In this document: positions 40,464 to 50,670 of the stretch, piece by piece | Position numbering within the stretch: the first letter of the stretch is position 1 | Layout: each line of letters begins with the position of its first letter | DNA from: Blepharisma stoltei | Taxonomy: Eukaryota; Ciliophora; Heterotrichea; Heterotrichida; Blepharismidae | DNA length: 64,000 bases | Direction of reading: 5' to 3' | Assembly: GCA_914767885.1 (NCBI GenBank) | Contig: CAJZBQ010000018.1 | Span: 1,054,001-1,118,000, forward strand | The notes under the pieces: generated by a model | Databases searched by the model: none | Seen by the model: the letters and a program-made list of their open reading frames with translations, nothing else | Told to the model about the DNA's origin: nothing | Position numbers and translations under genes: made by a program

Positions 40464-41225
40464 TTATTTATTCCTATTCCTCATGAGAATTGGAGGAATC
40501 AAGATTAAAATTCCCAAAAGAATTAAAACTGTGAGTGACGATGAGCTCAATCCGGTATCTCCAATTGATGATAAAGCCATTCCTGTTGATATATGAATAA
40601 AATTCGGAGGAGCAAGTCCAAATAGCGTTGCTAATATAAAGGTTTTCAATGGAATTCCAACAATTGGAGAAGCCAAATTTAAAATTCAATTTGGAACCAG
40701 TGGGACTATTCTTAAAAATAGCAAATAAAAAAAGAGACCGCTTTTTTGCTCACTTATTGCTTTATTAAGCTTAACAACTCCGTTAGGAAACCATCTTATT
40801 ACAAGGCCTTTTCCTAAGTTATCAGAGAGTTTATAGCAAATTGTAGAGCCAACTGTTGCACAGATAGAAACAATAAGTAGCCCAGTCCAGCGACCAAATA
40901 AAGTACCTGAAATTAAACTTAGGACAATTGGCCCAGGGATTGCAAAGCTTTGTAGAAAGAGGTAGAAAAAGCAGAATAACGAAAAAACGTACCAATAGCT
41001 TGTGACTGTATATTTTGACAAGACTTGGCTCAATTCCAGGATTTCCTGTGGGGTCCATGGAAGTCGGTAGATAATTGCTCTTTCAGACTCTGTTAAAGGT
41101 GGGGCAAGCTGAATAAATAAGAATAATCCAAATATTCCAGAGCCTAAGAGCATTAATAAAAGATACTTATTGCGATTGAGATTTTCTTCTGTCTCTTTTT
41201 TTAGCAATTCAATGTTTAGTTCCAT
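40464..41225 (-). CDS. TMEM41/VTT-domain (DedA-type) membrane protein, 253 aa
   Basis: VTT proteins of the ER act as lipid scramblases needed for autophagy and lipoprotein or droplet formation. ATG 41225 to TAA 40464-40466, no intron or IES. After an N-terminal helix come QSFAIPGPIVLSLISGTLFG, the typical TMEM41 entry, and STICYKLSDNLGKGLV. FLRIVPLVPNWILNLASPIVGIP follows, with Trp written TGA, then FGLAPPNFIHISTG. These match the signature order of TMEM41A/B. A short basic tail (MRNRNK) faces the cytosol. Confidence 0.93.
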
Positions 41226-41401
41226 TTATTCAACTCAATTGAGTAGCACCAAATAATATGGCTCTTAAAATCAATATTTGATATAAAAAGCATTATTTTA
41301 TACTTTCTAAAGTGCTAATAAGTAAAATATTTTTTATAACACTCCCCAAATAAATTTTTTACAGGATTTCCATTTAAGGCTTTTCTATAAGGAAATAAAA
41401 T

Positions 41402-41625
41402 TGAAGACTTCATTATCTGAAATTATTCGTAATATAAGCTTAAAGAATTCAATGTCTTAGCAGATGTTCATTTAAAAAATAATGGCTTTCATTAAAATGC
41501 AAAGATAGGGAATATTTTTGATTTTTTTTACAAATAATCTTGTTTTAATATAAAAGTATCCATTTTTATTTATTAATTATATTTGGATTTTTGCATCTTT
41601 TTTATTTATAGCTTTCTCTTAGATA
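41402..41625 (+). repeat. Intergenic direct repeat, copy 1
   Basis: About 220 bp strongly similar to 46874-47116. Both contain TATCTGAAATT, TGACTTTCATTAAAATGCAA or its variant, GGGAATATTTTTGATTTTTT and TATCCATTTTTATTTATTAA. The two copies bracket the p115 gene. There are no terminal inverted repeats and no ORF. A duplicated noncoding segment, regulatory element or RNA gene are all possible. Confidence 0.75.
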
Positions 41626-41988
41626 ATTGATTGAATTTGTTTTATAATAGAGCTCATGATTATTCAAAAGGGACATTAAGTGCAGATCGTTAATTTAATA
41701 CATATAATTAATTAATTATCATAAAATAGAAGAATCATAATGCATCTTAGAAGCTTAAACAGCTTTGAATACCCATTAAAGCTATGTGTATACTTCGAGA
41801 TAGCCTATAGCAAAATTTTAAGAATTTATTTATAGATGCATAATAGTTAATTTAACCAAAAATTTAAAACTAAATTCACTTTATTCTCGATAAATAGCTT
41901 TCTTTCAAACTAATCAAAACTCCTAGCAGTAAATAAATTAAAAATGCAAATGACTTAAATTCCAAAATATGATGTCAGATAGATAATT

Positions 41989-44900
41989 ATGTTTTTATTC
42001 AGAGGTAAAAACACCAAAGATTCTGAAGTCCCAAAAATCCCTGACTCAGATAACCAGGTCCAAATTCAAGCTTTTATTAAAAGTATGTGCTTATTGCTGA
42101 CAAAAGAATGAAAAATCTCAGAAGAATTTTCTAAAGCTATTGAATTCCTAAGTGAGCATTGTGAGCATAGCCAAGATTACATAATAAAATATCTGATTCC
42201 ATACTGGGAAGATATATTGAAAAATTCAATTCAGAATCCTAGCTCCCCCCTTTAGGTTGGATAAAAAAATCTATTTAAATTCTGATTAATTTTTTTTCAA
42301 AAACATTTAATAAAACAATTTTGAACTTCAAAAAATTTGAAAAAAAATTATTCAAAAATTAACCGATTCAGTATGAAAACTGTTTAAATAATATTAATTT
42401 AGTAAAATTAAAATTTTATAAAAGTTGGTAAAATTTCTTTTTGAAAAAAAAACTTTAAAGGTGGTTAAAGTACCTAATAAGTGAAAAATTTTACCTATAT
42501 TTTGTTCCAATTTAAAAGGGGAGTGAACAAATTTCACCAATTCTAGACATAACCCAATCCTGCTCTGAAAAATTTCCAAACTTATTCAACAATTTCAACC
42601 ATTTGCATCAATTTTTAGAAATTCTTCAAGGAGAATTTGAGCCTATCGACAAGCACAGAATTCTAGTCACTTTACGATATATCAGTAATTGTGAAAAATC
42701 TTTGTTATCAGAATTTGTGCTTCAAAATAAAAGCTTATTGGCTATTTTACAAGAATTTCTTATGAGCACTGCTGATTATTTGAGAAATGAATCAATTATT
42801 TTATTGAGGAATATTTCTATAAATAATGACGAATTATGCAAAGATTTAGGATTTCAAGGACTTTTTGAAAATTTATTAGAAATTATTAGACTGGAAGAAG
42901 GAAAAATAATCGAGGATTGTTTGGAACTAATGAAAACGCTACTGTCTGAATATAATAAAAATTTTATAAGAGAAATTTCTGTTCTGATTGAAAGATTAAG
43001 ATCACTTCTTGTCCCAGGGAAAAAAATGAGTGATAAAACGTTAGATTTTATTATTTATGCATGCAAAGATAAATCTGGGAAACCAATATCAAGTAACCAA
43101 ATGTTTTTTAGTGAGCTTCTCCCTGATATTGCTATCCTAGCTTTTCCTCAAAATCCAAAAGAAACTCAAAATTTGCTTGCGATTGAATTAATGTCGATTC
43201 TTTTGCAAGGAAATCTATCATTGATAAAATCAATTATAAACCCAAGCCATATTGAATTATTTGAGCTTCTTGAGTCTATTCCTATTTATTGCTTAATTGG
43301 AAACTGCTGAAAAGAGTCTTTTAGTTTATTATGAAATTTGACGAAGCTTAACCAAGATATCCAAAGCGCGATTTTATCAAAAATTACTTGTATGCCTGGG
43401 TATGTAAAAACGGAAAATAAAATCCCATCATTTAATTACATTTTAAATGAGTGGCTTGAAGATTCAATACTTCCTGAAAGGCTGACTAAATTATTGGAGC
43501 TGCTATTAATTAATAACGAAATAAGTAAAGAGCTAGGTGCAAATCTTCCAATTGATTTAAATTCTGGGACTTTACTTTTGAAGGTATTTAATTTATTATT
43601 GGAAAATATATTGACGACTTCTTCTGTGAAGGTGCTGCATTATGCAAGATTGTTATTAGTGTGGATGAATAAATCTCCAAGCTCATGCAATAAAATTCGA
43701 TCAGATTTAGACAAAAATATTGAGCTTGTTCTCGATTATATACAAAAAGAAGATGGAATAGCTCAATGCTTATGCTTATGTCTCCTTGGAATCATAGGAA
43801 TAAATAATGATGATGGTATGATAATCCCCAAATTAGCGCTCCGAAAAATAGGCTACACAGATGCATGCTCCATTATTGACAAATTATTCAAACAAAAAGA
43901 CTTTACTAAAAATGAACAAAAATCAGACCTTTGGCTTGAAGACAGCATATACTCATTTTGCCTTTTAAAAGAATACAGGCCAGTTTCTCAAGCAGTTAAA
44001 AAGGTGTTTTTAAAAGAAATCACTGATAGTGCTCCAGAAAGTGAAAGCGACTTAGCTAAACTAGTCCAAGCCCAAGACATACTTATATCAAATCTCCAAA
44101 ATATGAGAAAAGGCGGCCAATCAGAAGAACTTGAAAATTTATCTACACAAATAAAGCAATTAAATGAAAAAAATTCAGAATTAAAATCTGAGCTTACAAA
44201 TGAAAGGATTTTAAATGAGGAATTAAAAAGTAAATGTTTATCATTGAATTTAGAAAAGAAAAGAGAAGTCAGAGGAATTTTTGAAGCTATGGTAAATTTG
44301 CAAGAAAAATATGAAATTTCTGAGTATGAAAAAGAATCATTGATAAGAGAAAATAAAAAATTATTCGCAGTTAATGAAAGACTGAGAGGAGAAAATAAAG
44401 TTTATACAGCAAAAAGACCGGAAATTGTGAGCAGCATACAGATGCTTGAAATTAAAGAACAAAATAAGAGTCTTGAAGCAGAGATTGAGTATTTAAAAAA
44501 TCAGCTGAGAAATAGAGAAATAGAAAATAAAGATTTATTAGAGCTGGTGGGAAAGCAAAATTCACAAATAGAAGGAATAAAAATTCACCTTCCTGAGCTA
44601 TCAGAAGATCAAGCAAAACTTGATCAGGAACCTAAAAGCACTCAAACTGACTTTGAAAAAGATTTAAGCAGCCAATCATCACAAACTGAGTCTCTTATAA
44701 AATTTGATAATAGAGATAGCAATGATCAAGATACACAAACTGTTGATGGAAATGATAGGCTGATCGCAATTACTCAGACAGAAAAACAAAAAATGGTCTC
44801 AGAACTAATTTCTATGCATTTTGTCCCAGGGAAGAAAAAATTCTATAAAAACCAAAATATGCAGTGTGGAGGTGAGCGAAAAATGAAAATAGAAAAAATT

Positions 44901-46790
44901 AAGCCACAAGTCTTTTGCAGAGCTGTGCCAATTAACAAAAATAAAGAGCCACAAAAGCTAATGAGAGATGAGAACGTTAGAAAAGAAGAAAAAAGCTTGA
45001 AGACAGAAGAACCAGTAAAATTAAAGACGTCTGGAAAGAAAGAAGAACCAAATTTAATAAAAAATGAAATTAAAGAGCCAATAAAAATTGAACAAAAAGA
45101 ATCAAAAGTGACAGTTGCTCCTGAAAAGACCAAAGAACCAATTGCAACTAAGCATGAAAGTCCTATATTGCAAACAAAAGCTGAACCATTAAATCTAGAC
45201 ATCCCACTAAAAGCAGAAGAGCAGCCTATAAAAGCAAACAAAATTGAAGCTATTGATAAAATTAATCCAAACAAGACTGAGCCTCAACCAGCCAAGCCAA
45301 AAAAAGTTCTTCCTCCTCCACCTTTTAAATCAATAATAAAAGAAAAAACTCCTAAAGTAGCATTAAAACAAGAAAAAGATACAGCTGAAAACAAAATGGA
45401 AGATATCGATTTACATGAACAGCCTTCTCCAAGCAAATCAGAAACTAAAAAAGAATTATCACCTGAAGTTAAAAAATCAAAAATTCATCCAATTATCGCA
45501 GAATTTGAGCCAAATATTAACGAAGATTTACTGATGAATCCTACTTATATCTCAGTATTCAATCCAATAGAGGCCAATTCTGAGCCAAAACCTCAATTTT
45601 CATCTAATTATGAACAAGCTGAAAGCTTAGATGCTCCTCCTATGAACTTTTTTACTTCCTCATCAAATACAGCAAAAAAAGAGCCAGATAATGTTCCTGT
45701 AGAAGCTAAAGAGGCAGCCTCTTTTGGTACAGATGCGCCTCCTTTGCATTTTTATTCCCAAGCAAAAAAAGAAAGTGCTCCTGCGGCTTCGTCAAGCATT
45801 TCTGCTGGATCAATATTTGTACATAGGAATTATCTAAAACCAGGGCAATCAAAAGTTTCATCAGCTGGCCCTTTGAAAAACCCATTCCAGTCTGAGGCAA
45901 TAATCACGAATCCGTTTGGAAAAGATAATCCAGACAGAAAAAATGAAAATTCAGCTGTGTCATTAAGCGAAAACCCGTTTCAAGGAGAATTAGCTAGCAA
46001 AGAACTGGTAGATAAAAATCCACTCAAAAGAGAAGTAGTTAAAACTCCATTTCAAGGCGAGCCAGCTAAAAATCCATTTCAAGGCGAGCCAGCAAAAAAT
46101 CCATTTCAAGGCGAGCCAGCTAAAAATCCACTCAAAGGAGAGGTAGCTAAAACTCCATTTCAAGGTGAGCCAGCTAAAAATCCATTTCAAGAGGTAGCTA
46201 AAAATCCATTTCAAGGTGAGCCACTTAAAGATATATTTCAAGGAGAATCAGCTAAAAATCAATTTCAAGGCGAGCCACTTAAAGATCTATTTCAAGGAGA
46301 ATCAACTAAGAATCAATTTCAAGGCGAGCCACTTAAAGACACATTTCAAGGAGAACCAGCTAAAAATCAATTTCAAGGCATGCCACTTAAAGATCCATTT
46401 CAAGGAGAACCAGCTAAAAATCCATTTCAAGCTAAAAATGCAATTCATGCGGAGCCAGCCATTAGAAATGCATTTCAAGGTGAACTAGCAAAAAGTTCAA
46501 TTCAAGCTGATCCAATCATTAAAAATCCGTTTCACAGTGAGTTATCTACTAAAAATCCATTTCAAGCTGAAGAAGCAAGTAAAAGTCTACCTCACCCTGC
46601 AAATATAGCCAAAAGTCCAATTCAAGTTGAGCCAACTATTAAAAATCCATTCCAGTTCGAGGAAATAATTACAAACCCATTTAGCAATGAAGACTCAGAG
46701 CCTAAAAAATTAGAAACTAAGGAAGATGCCCTTTCATTTTTTTATAAGATTTCTGAAAGCACACCAAAGAATTTTTCTTCATTTTTCTAA
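41989..46790 (+). CDS. USO1 (p115): p115/Uso1 vesicle-tethering factor with LC8-type motifs and an NPF-repeat tail, 1506 aa
   Basis: Tethers COPII and Golgi vesicles. ATG 41989 (MFLFRGKN), stop TAA 46788-46790. The N-terminal armadillo-like head shows LRNESIILLRNISINNDELC, IIEDCLELMKTLLSEYNKNF, LLLVWMNKSPSSC and DGIAQCLCLCLLGIIGINND, in the order known from p115. Several Trp are TGA. A coiled coil follows (~44130-44560). The rest is atypical: a cluster of TQT motifs (44630-44790: KSTQTD, SSQTES, DTQTV, ITQTE), a long Lys/Glu/Pro-rich stretch, and a tail with twelve NPF tripeptides, partly in a 9-residue repeat (PFQGEPAKN). NPF binds EH domains. One IES (42243-42523) interrupts the head. p115 in animals and fungi ends in a short acidic tail instead. 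Confidence 0.9.
42243..42523. mobile_element. 281-bp CTCCC-tipped IES in p115 without TA flanks
   Basis: The tips are CTCCCCCCTTTAGGTTGGAT and, reversed, CTCCCCTTTTAAATTGGAAC, the same subfamily as the element at 34684. The left flank is TAG and the right flank TGA. Precise removal gives ..SIQNPSEQISPILDIT in frame (281 is not a multiple of 3). Neither junction has TA at the element edge. Confidence 0.85.
46030..46435 (+). repeat. In-frame 27-bp minisatellite encoding PFQGEPAKN units
   Basis: About fourteen imperfect tandem units of CCATTTCAAGGCGAGCCAGCT plus six bases, all in frame within the p115 tail. Later units vary to PLKDLFQGES and KNQFQGE. Near-identical neighbours point to recent expansion. 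Confidence 0.85.
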
Positions 46791-46873
46791 TTCATAAATA
46801 AACTAGCACAATTTCATTAAATTAAGATAATTTTTTTTAAAAATAAAAAAATTAAGGAAATAAATAATTAAAA

Positions 46874-47116
46874 CTTCGATATCTGAAATTTATTCGTAAT
46901 ATAAACTTAAAGTATTCAATATATTAGAAGATGCTCATTTTTATTATATGCGCCTAATAAAAATAATGACTTTCATTAAAATGCAAAGATCGGGAATATT
47001 TTTGATTTTTTGCAAATAATCTTGTTTTAATATAAAAATTGATTTAAAATTATCCATTTTTATTTATTAATTAATATTGGTTTTTGCATATTTTTCATTT
47101 ATAGCTTTCTGTTTAG
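46874..47116 (+). repeat. Intergenic direct repeat, copy 2
   Basis: Matches 41402-41625 over most of its length, in the same orientation, ~5.4 kb apart. The remaining spacer up to 47534 is AT-rich with no gene seen. Confidence 0.75.
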
Positions 47117-47534
47117 ACCTTTGGAATGAATTTTTTAAAGCTTTGATAATATTATTAAGTGACAGATTATATTCTTTTAAGCCATATCTTCTGTGTTTAA
47201 CCCTCTTAAAATAATTTATCATATCTATGGAAAGATAAAGTTCCTCTTTACAAATAGCCTTTCATGCGTTTTGAATATATTCATCGACGACTTTCATATA
47301 AACTTTATAATTAATCGTTAAGTAAAATTATCTTAATGCTTCAGATATACTGCTAGAGGACAGAATGCATCTAATATTTAATTTTTATCTTGCATTTAGA
47401 TCTGCCTTTTTTATTTTTCGTCATTATAATCCAAATGTTTGGGGTTGAATAAATAGCTATTCTTAATTATTTTGATAAAGTTTATGGAATGCCAGTAATT
47501 TCATATAGTTAATGTATGAAATTTATAATATTAA

Positions 47535-48863
47535 ATGATGATACTTACTTTTCTTATTAGCTGCACCTTTCTGAGAAGCTATGCCTTGCTACAGCCAGAG
47601 CAAATTCACTTGTCTTGAACAGAAAGAGAAAATGAAATGAGAGTAACATGAGTCACAAATATCAATACAACCACGTATGTAGCATACCGTCCTGTGATGT
47701 GCCCGTCAGCAGTATACTCTGACAAATGAACAAATGTAAGTGCTAATACAATAAAATTCAACAAAGGCGAAATAATAGTGTTGTTCCAATTCATACATAC
47801 GGCTATTATGACTGGATTGAAGCATGACTGCTTTTATGAGTATTATATCGTAACAGCATGGGGTAAAAGCGAGCCATACATGTTTAGCGGAAGGACCCCA
47901 GACTATGAGCCTCCATATGACGACGCAAAAAATGAAATAGATATTTTGGTCTTTGGTGACTGGGGCACAGGGTCGAATAGTTTATATGTAAAAAACATGC
48001 TGGATCAGCATATAAAAATAAGGAACTTTTTAGGGGTGATTCACTTGGGCGACATTGCTTATAATTTAGACCAAGAGGATGGCCAAACAGGAGATGACTT
48101 TTTGAATCAAATGCAACCAGTTGCTGCAAGGTTTGCCTATATGGTTATTCCTGGAAATCATGAAAGAACATCTAACTTTACGCATTATAAAGAAAGGTTT
48201 AGGATGCCAGTAAACGAAGCAAACGGAGGAAACAGCTGTTTTTATTCTTTTAATTTAGGCCCTGCTCATTTTCTCATGATGGATACTGAAGTTTATTTGC
48301 ATGACTATCTAAGAGATTCACAGCTTACTGAGACAAATTGGATTGCTCAAGACTTAGAAAAAGCAAACAAAGAGCGAGACATTAGGCCTTGGATTATTGT
48401 TACTTCTCATCATGCGTTTTATTGCTCAGTTAACCACGCCTTGAGTCCAGAATGCGGTGTGCAAAGCTATCTTTATAACGCTCTTTTTGAAGAAATGTGA
48501 AATTATTATGGGGTAGACTTGTTTCTTGAAGGGCACGTCCACAATTATGAAAGAGATACTCCAATTTATAAGAATGAGACTGTAAAAAGCGAATATGATG
48601 ACCTTCATATGCATAAAAACCCAAATGCTCCAATCTATATTGTCAGTGGAAATGCTGGAAATAAAAGAGGTCATAATGACCCAATTCCAGAGGTACTGAT
48701 GCCTTGAACTGTTTTTATGCATGAAGATTATGGCTATGGATTGCTAAAAGTTTTCAATAAAACTCATCTTTATTGGGAACAATATTCTGCAATGACTGGA
48801 GATACAATTGATTATGTATGGATTGTAAAAGACCGGCTAAGATACGATAAGCCTAATTACTAA
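47535..48863 (+). CDS. Secreted purple acid phosphatase (metallophosphoesterase), 442 aa
   Basis: Hydrolyses phosphate esters in acidic vacuoles or outside the cell, using a two-metal centre. Starts MMILTFLISCTFLRSYALLQ, a signal peptide. A fibronectin-like domain follows (PEQIHLSWTERENEMRVTW, Trp as TGA). The metal-binding blocks are complete: FGDWGTG, LGDIAYNLD, GNHE, VTSHHAFYC and GHVHNYERDTP. The C-terminal domain ends YVWIVKDRLRYDKPNY. No intron or IES lies inside the coding part, but the stop codon TAA (48861-48863) doubles as the target sequence of the next element. Homologues are numerous in ciliates. Confidence 0.95.
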
Positions 48864-49393
48864 CTCTCCCCATCTTTAATCGAATGATTGACTGTAAATA
48901 TTCCTAAAAATTGAGAAAATTAACCCCCATCCTTGATCAAACGATTTTCATATCATGCAAAATTTATATATATATAAAAATATATTAGTAAACAAAAGCT
49001 TGAGAAGATATGCCTAATGAAGTTGTTGTCAGAGGCTTTGAGACGACAGGAAGCTATGGAATCAATCATCCGAAGTGCTTTAGTCATCTAGCTTAAAAAC
49101 TCAATAATCTCAAAAATAGAGATTCTTTAAAATTTAAAATTTTTAATTCAATAAGGAGCAAATTAAAATTTATGCAGTTTAAAGGGGTAACCAAAAATAA
49201 AAATATTAAAAATTGGTATTCTTATGAAATTAATTCAATTTTGTTGCTGCAAAAATAATTATTAAATACTCTTAATCCTCTTATTTAAAAATATATAAAC
49301 AACATCTATTTTTTTATTTTATATATAAATTTTTTTTTTTAACTCCCATCCTTGGTCGAACGGCTCGCCATCGTTCGATCAAGGATGGGGGAG
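48861..49393. mobile_element. 533-bp CTCCC-tipped element of a second subfamily, inserted at a stop codon
   Basis: TAA at 48861-48863 and 49394-49396. The left end has CTCTCCCCATCTTTAATCGA and a second copy CATCCTTGATCAAACGA. The right end is a hairpin of CATCCTTGGTCGAACG and CGTTCGATCAAGGATGGGGG. The four-motif layout is that of the 390-bp MITE, but the motif differs. Inside, 49000-49095 is GC-richer and coding-like. Confidence 0.82.
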
Positions 49394-49572
49394 TAAGCAG
49401 AAGCCAAAATAGTTATTATAAATTAATTTTCAATTAATTTAGATCGTAAAATAGAATTTTTTACATAAATAGCTCATTTATTTTTTATTAATAAAATTAT
49501 GCAATTGGCTCTTCAGAAAAGCGGCAAAATAATTAATTGATTCTAATTTTTGATAATTTATTCGAAAATTAA

Positions 49573-50127
49573 TTAATTATGTGTGTCGGTCATATTTTTA
49601 GAAAATTCTTGCTTTTCCATATCTAGTTTAGGCACATCTTGTATCCCTATAGAAATTGCTTGATCTCTCGTAATAAACCTTCCTTTGTATCGCAGTCTTT
49701 TATCAGCGACTTTTTTCCTGGAATCATAGTTTACTTTTTTTCGCCATGTCCTTCTTGCCTTCTTCTCTCTATACTTCTGAAGCTTCTTTTGCCTTTCTTC
49801 ATAGCTGATGCTTCCTATTTTATTACTGTTGCAAGGGATTACAACAAATTGGTAAATAGGAATTGCTTTCTGAGCATCTGATTGATCATCAGAGGTGTAT
49901 TCAGAAATTGTAGTGCTTGCTACTTCTGAAGGGAATAGATTTGGTTCAACAAGTGAAATATCTTGAAGATCACTGATGTGCGAGCATAATGGATCTTCTT
50001 GTAGATTGGGAGGAAAAGGCATTTCAAAGCTAGCTTGAAATGAATTGCATCTATCACGTTCTAAAAAATCCCCATGGATTGCTTCAAGGTCGTATTCGCA
50101 TAGAAAGTTATCTTGAAAGCGCTCCAT
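49573..50127 (-). CDS. CCT-domain protein, 184 aa
   Basis: ATG 50127 to TAA 49573-49575, no intron. The C-terminal half holds a CCT motif as in CONSTANS and TOC1 proteins: RQKKLQKYREKKARRTWRKK then VNYDSRKKVADKRLRYKGRF. The CCT motif is a basic helix pair that binds DNA together with NF-Y-type subunits and carries a nuclear signal. The N-terminal half is acidic and disordered, compatible with an activation region. CCT proteins are best known in plants but occur in ciliates and other protists; the role here is unknown. Confidence 0.88.
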   Translation of the reverse strand: MERFQDNFLCEYDLEAIHGDFLERDRCNSFQASFEMPFPPNLQEDPLCSHISDLQDISLVEPNLFPSEVASTTISEYTSDDQSDAQKAIPIYQFVVIPCNSNKIGSISYEERQKKLQKYREKKARRTWRKKVNYDSRKKVADKRLRYKGRFITRDQAISIGIQDVPKLDMEKQEFSKNMTDTHN

Positions 50128-50670
50128 TTATGATTTAAATAATTAGGTATAGACCGGATAACTTATCATGAAGTTTGCATTTTCGGTTCAGTAGAACCTC
50201 TGTGCAACAGGAAAATAAAAAAAAATTATAAACTCTTTAATATAAAATTTGATAGAATATATTGTAAAGTTCTTCAAATGGATCATATAAATGAGTTAAA
50301 CAATCAATATATATTTGAATAACAAACAAATTAAAATTTTTTGTGATAATTTAATAATTTTTCATTTTAAATTTGAGCGTGAACGAATATTTAAAAATCC
50401 CTGAATTTTAGTAAAATTATTATATCATGAAATACAAATTCTTTATATTTCAATATTAATAATTTTTATAGAAGAATTTATCAGGGTTGCAAGTTTGTTC
50501 TTTATTTTCAGCATCGCTCAATTAGAATGGTCAAATAATTAAAATATTAGCAACTCTCACTTATCAACTTTTCAGAAGCTTTATATATAATTTATAATTT
50601 AATTACGAGAAACAGAAATATTTACTAATCTAAAAGCATATAAATTAACGATTGAAACAAGATACATTTA

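Noticed and set aside
45990-46490. Two frames on opposite strands over the p115 tail, rich in Trp/Leu/Phe or in Lys/Asn/His
   Set aside because: Both are out-of-frame readings of the 27-bp in-frame repeat.
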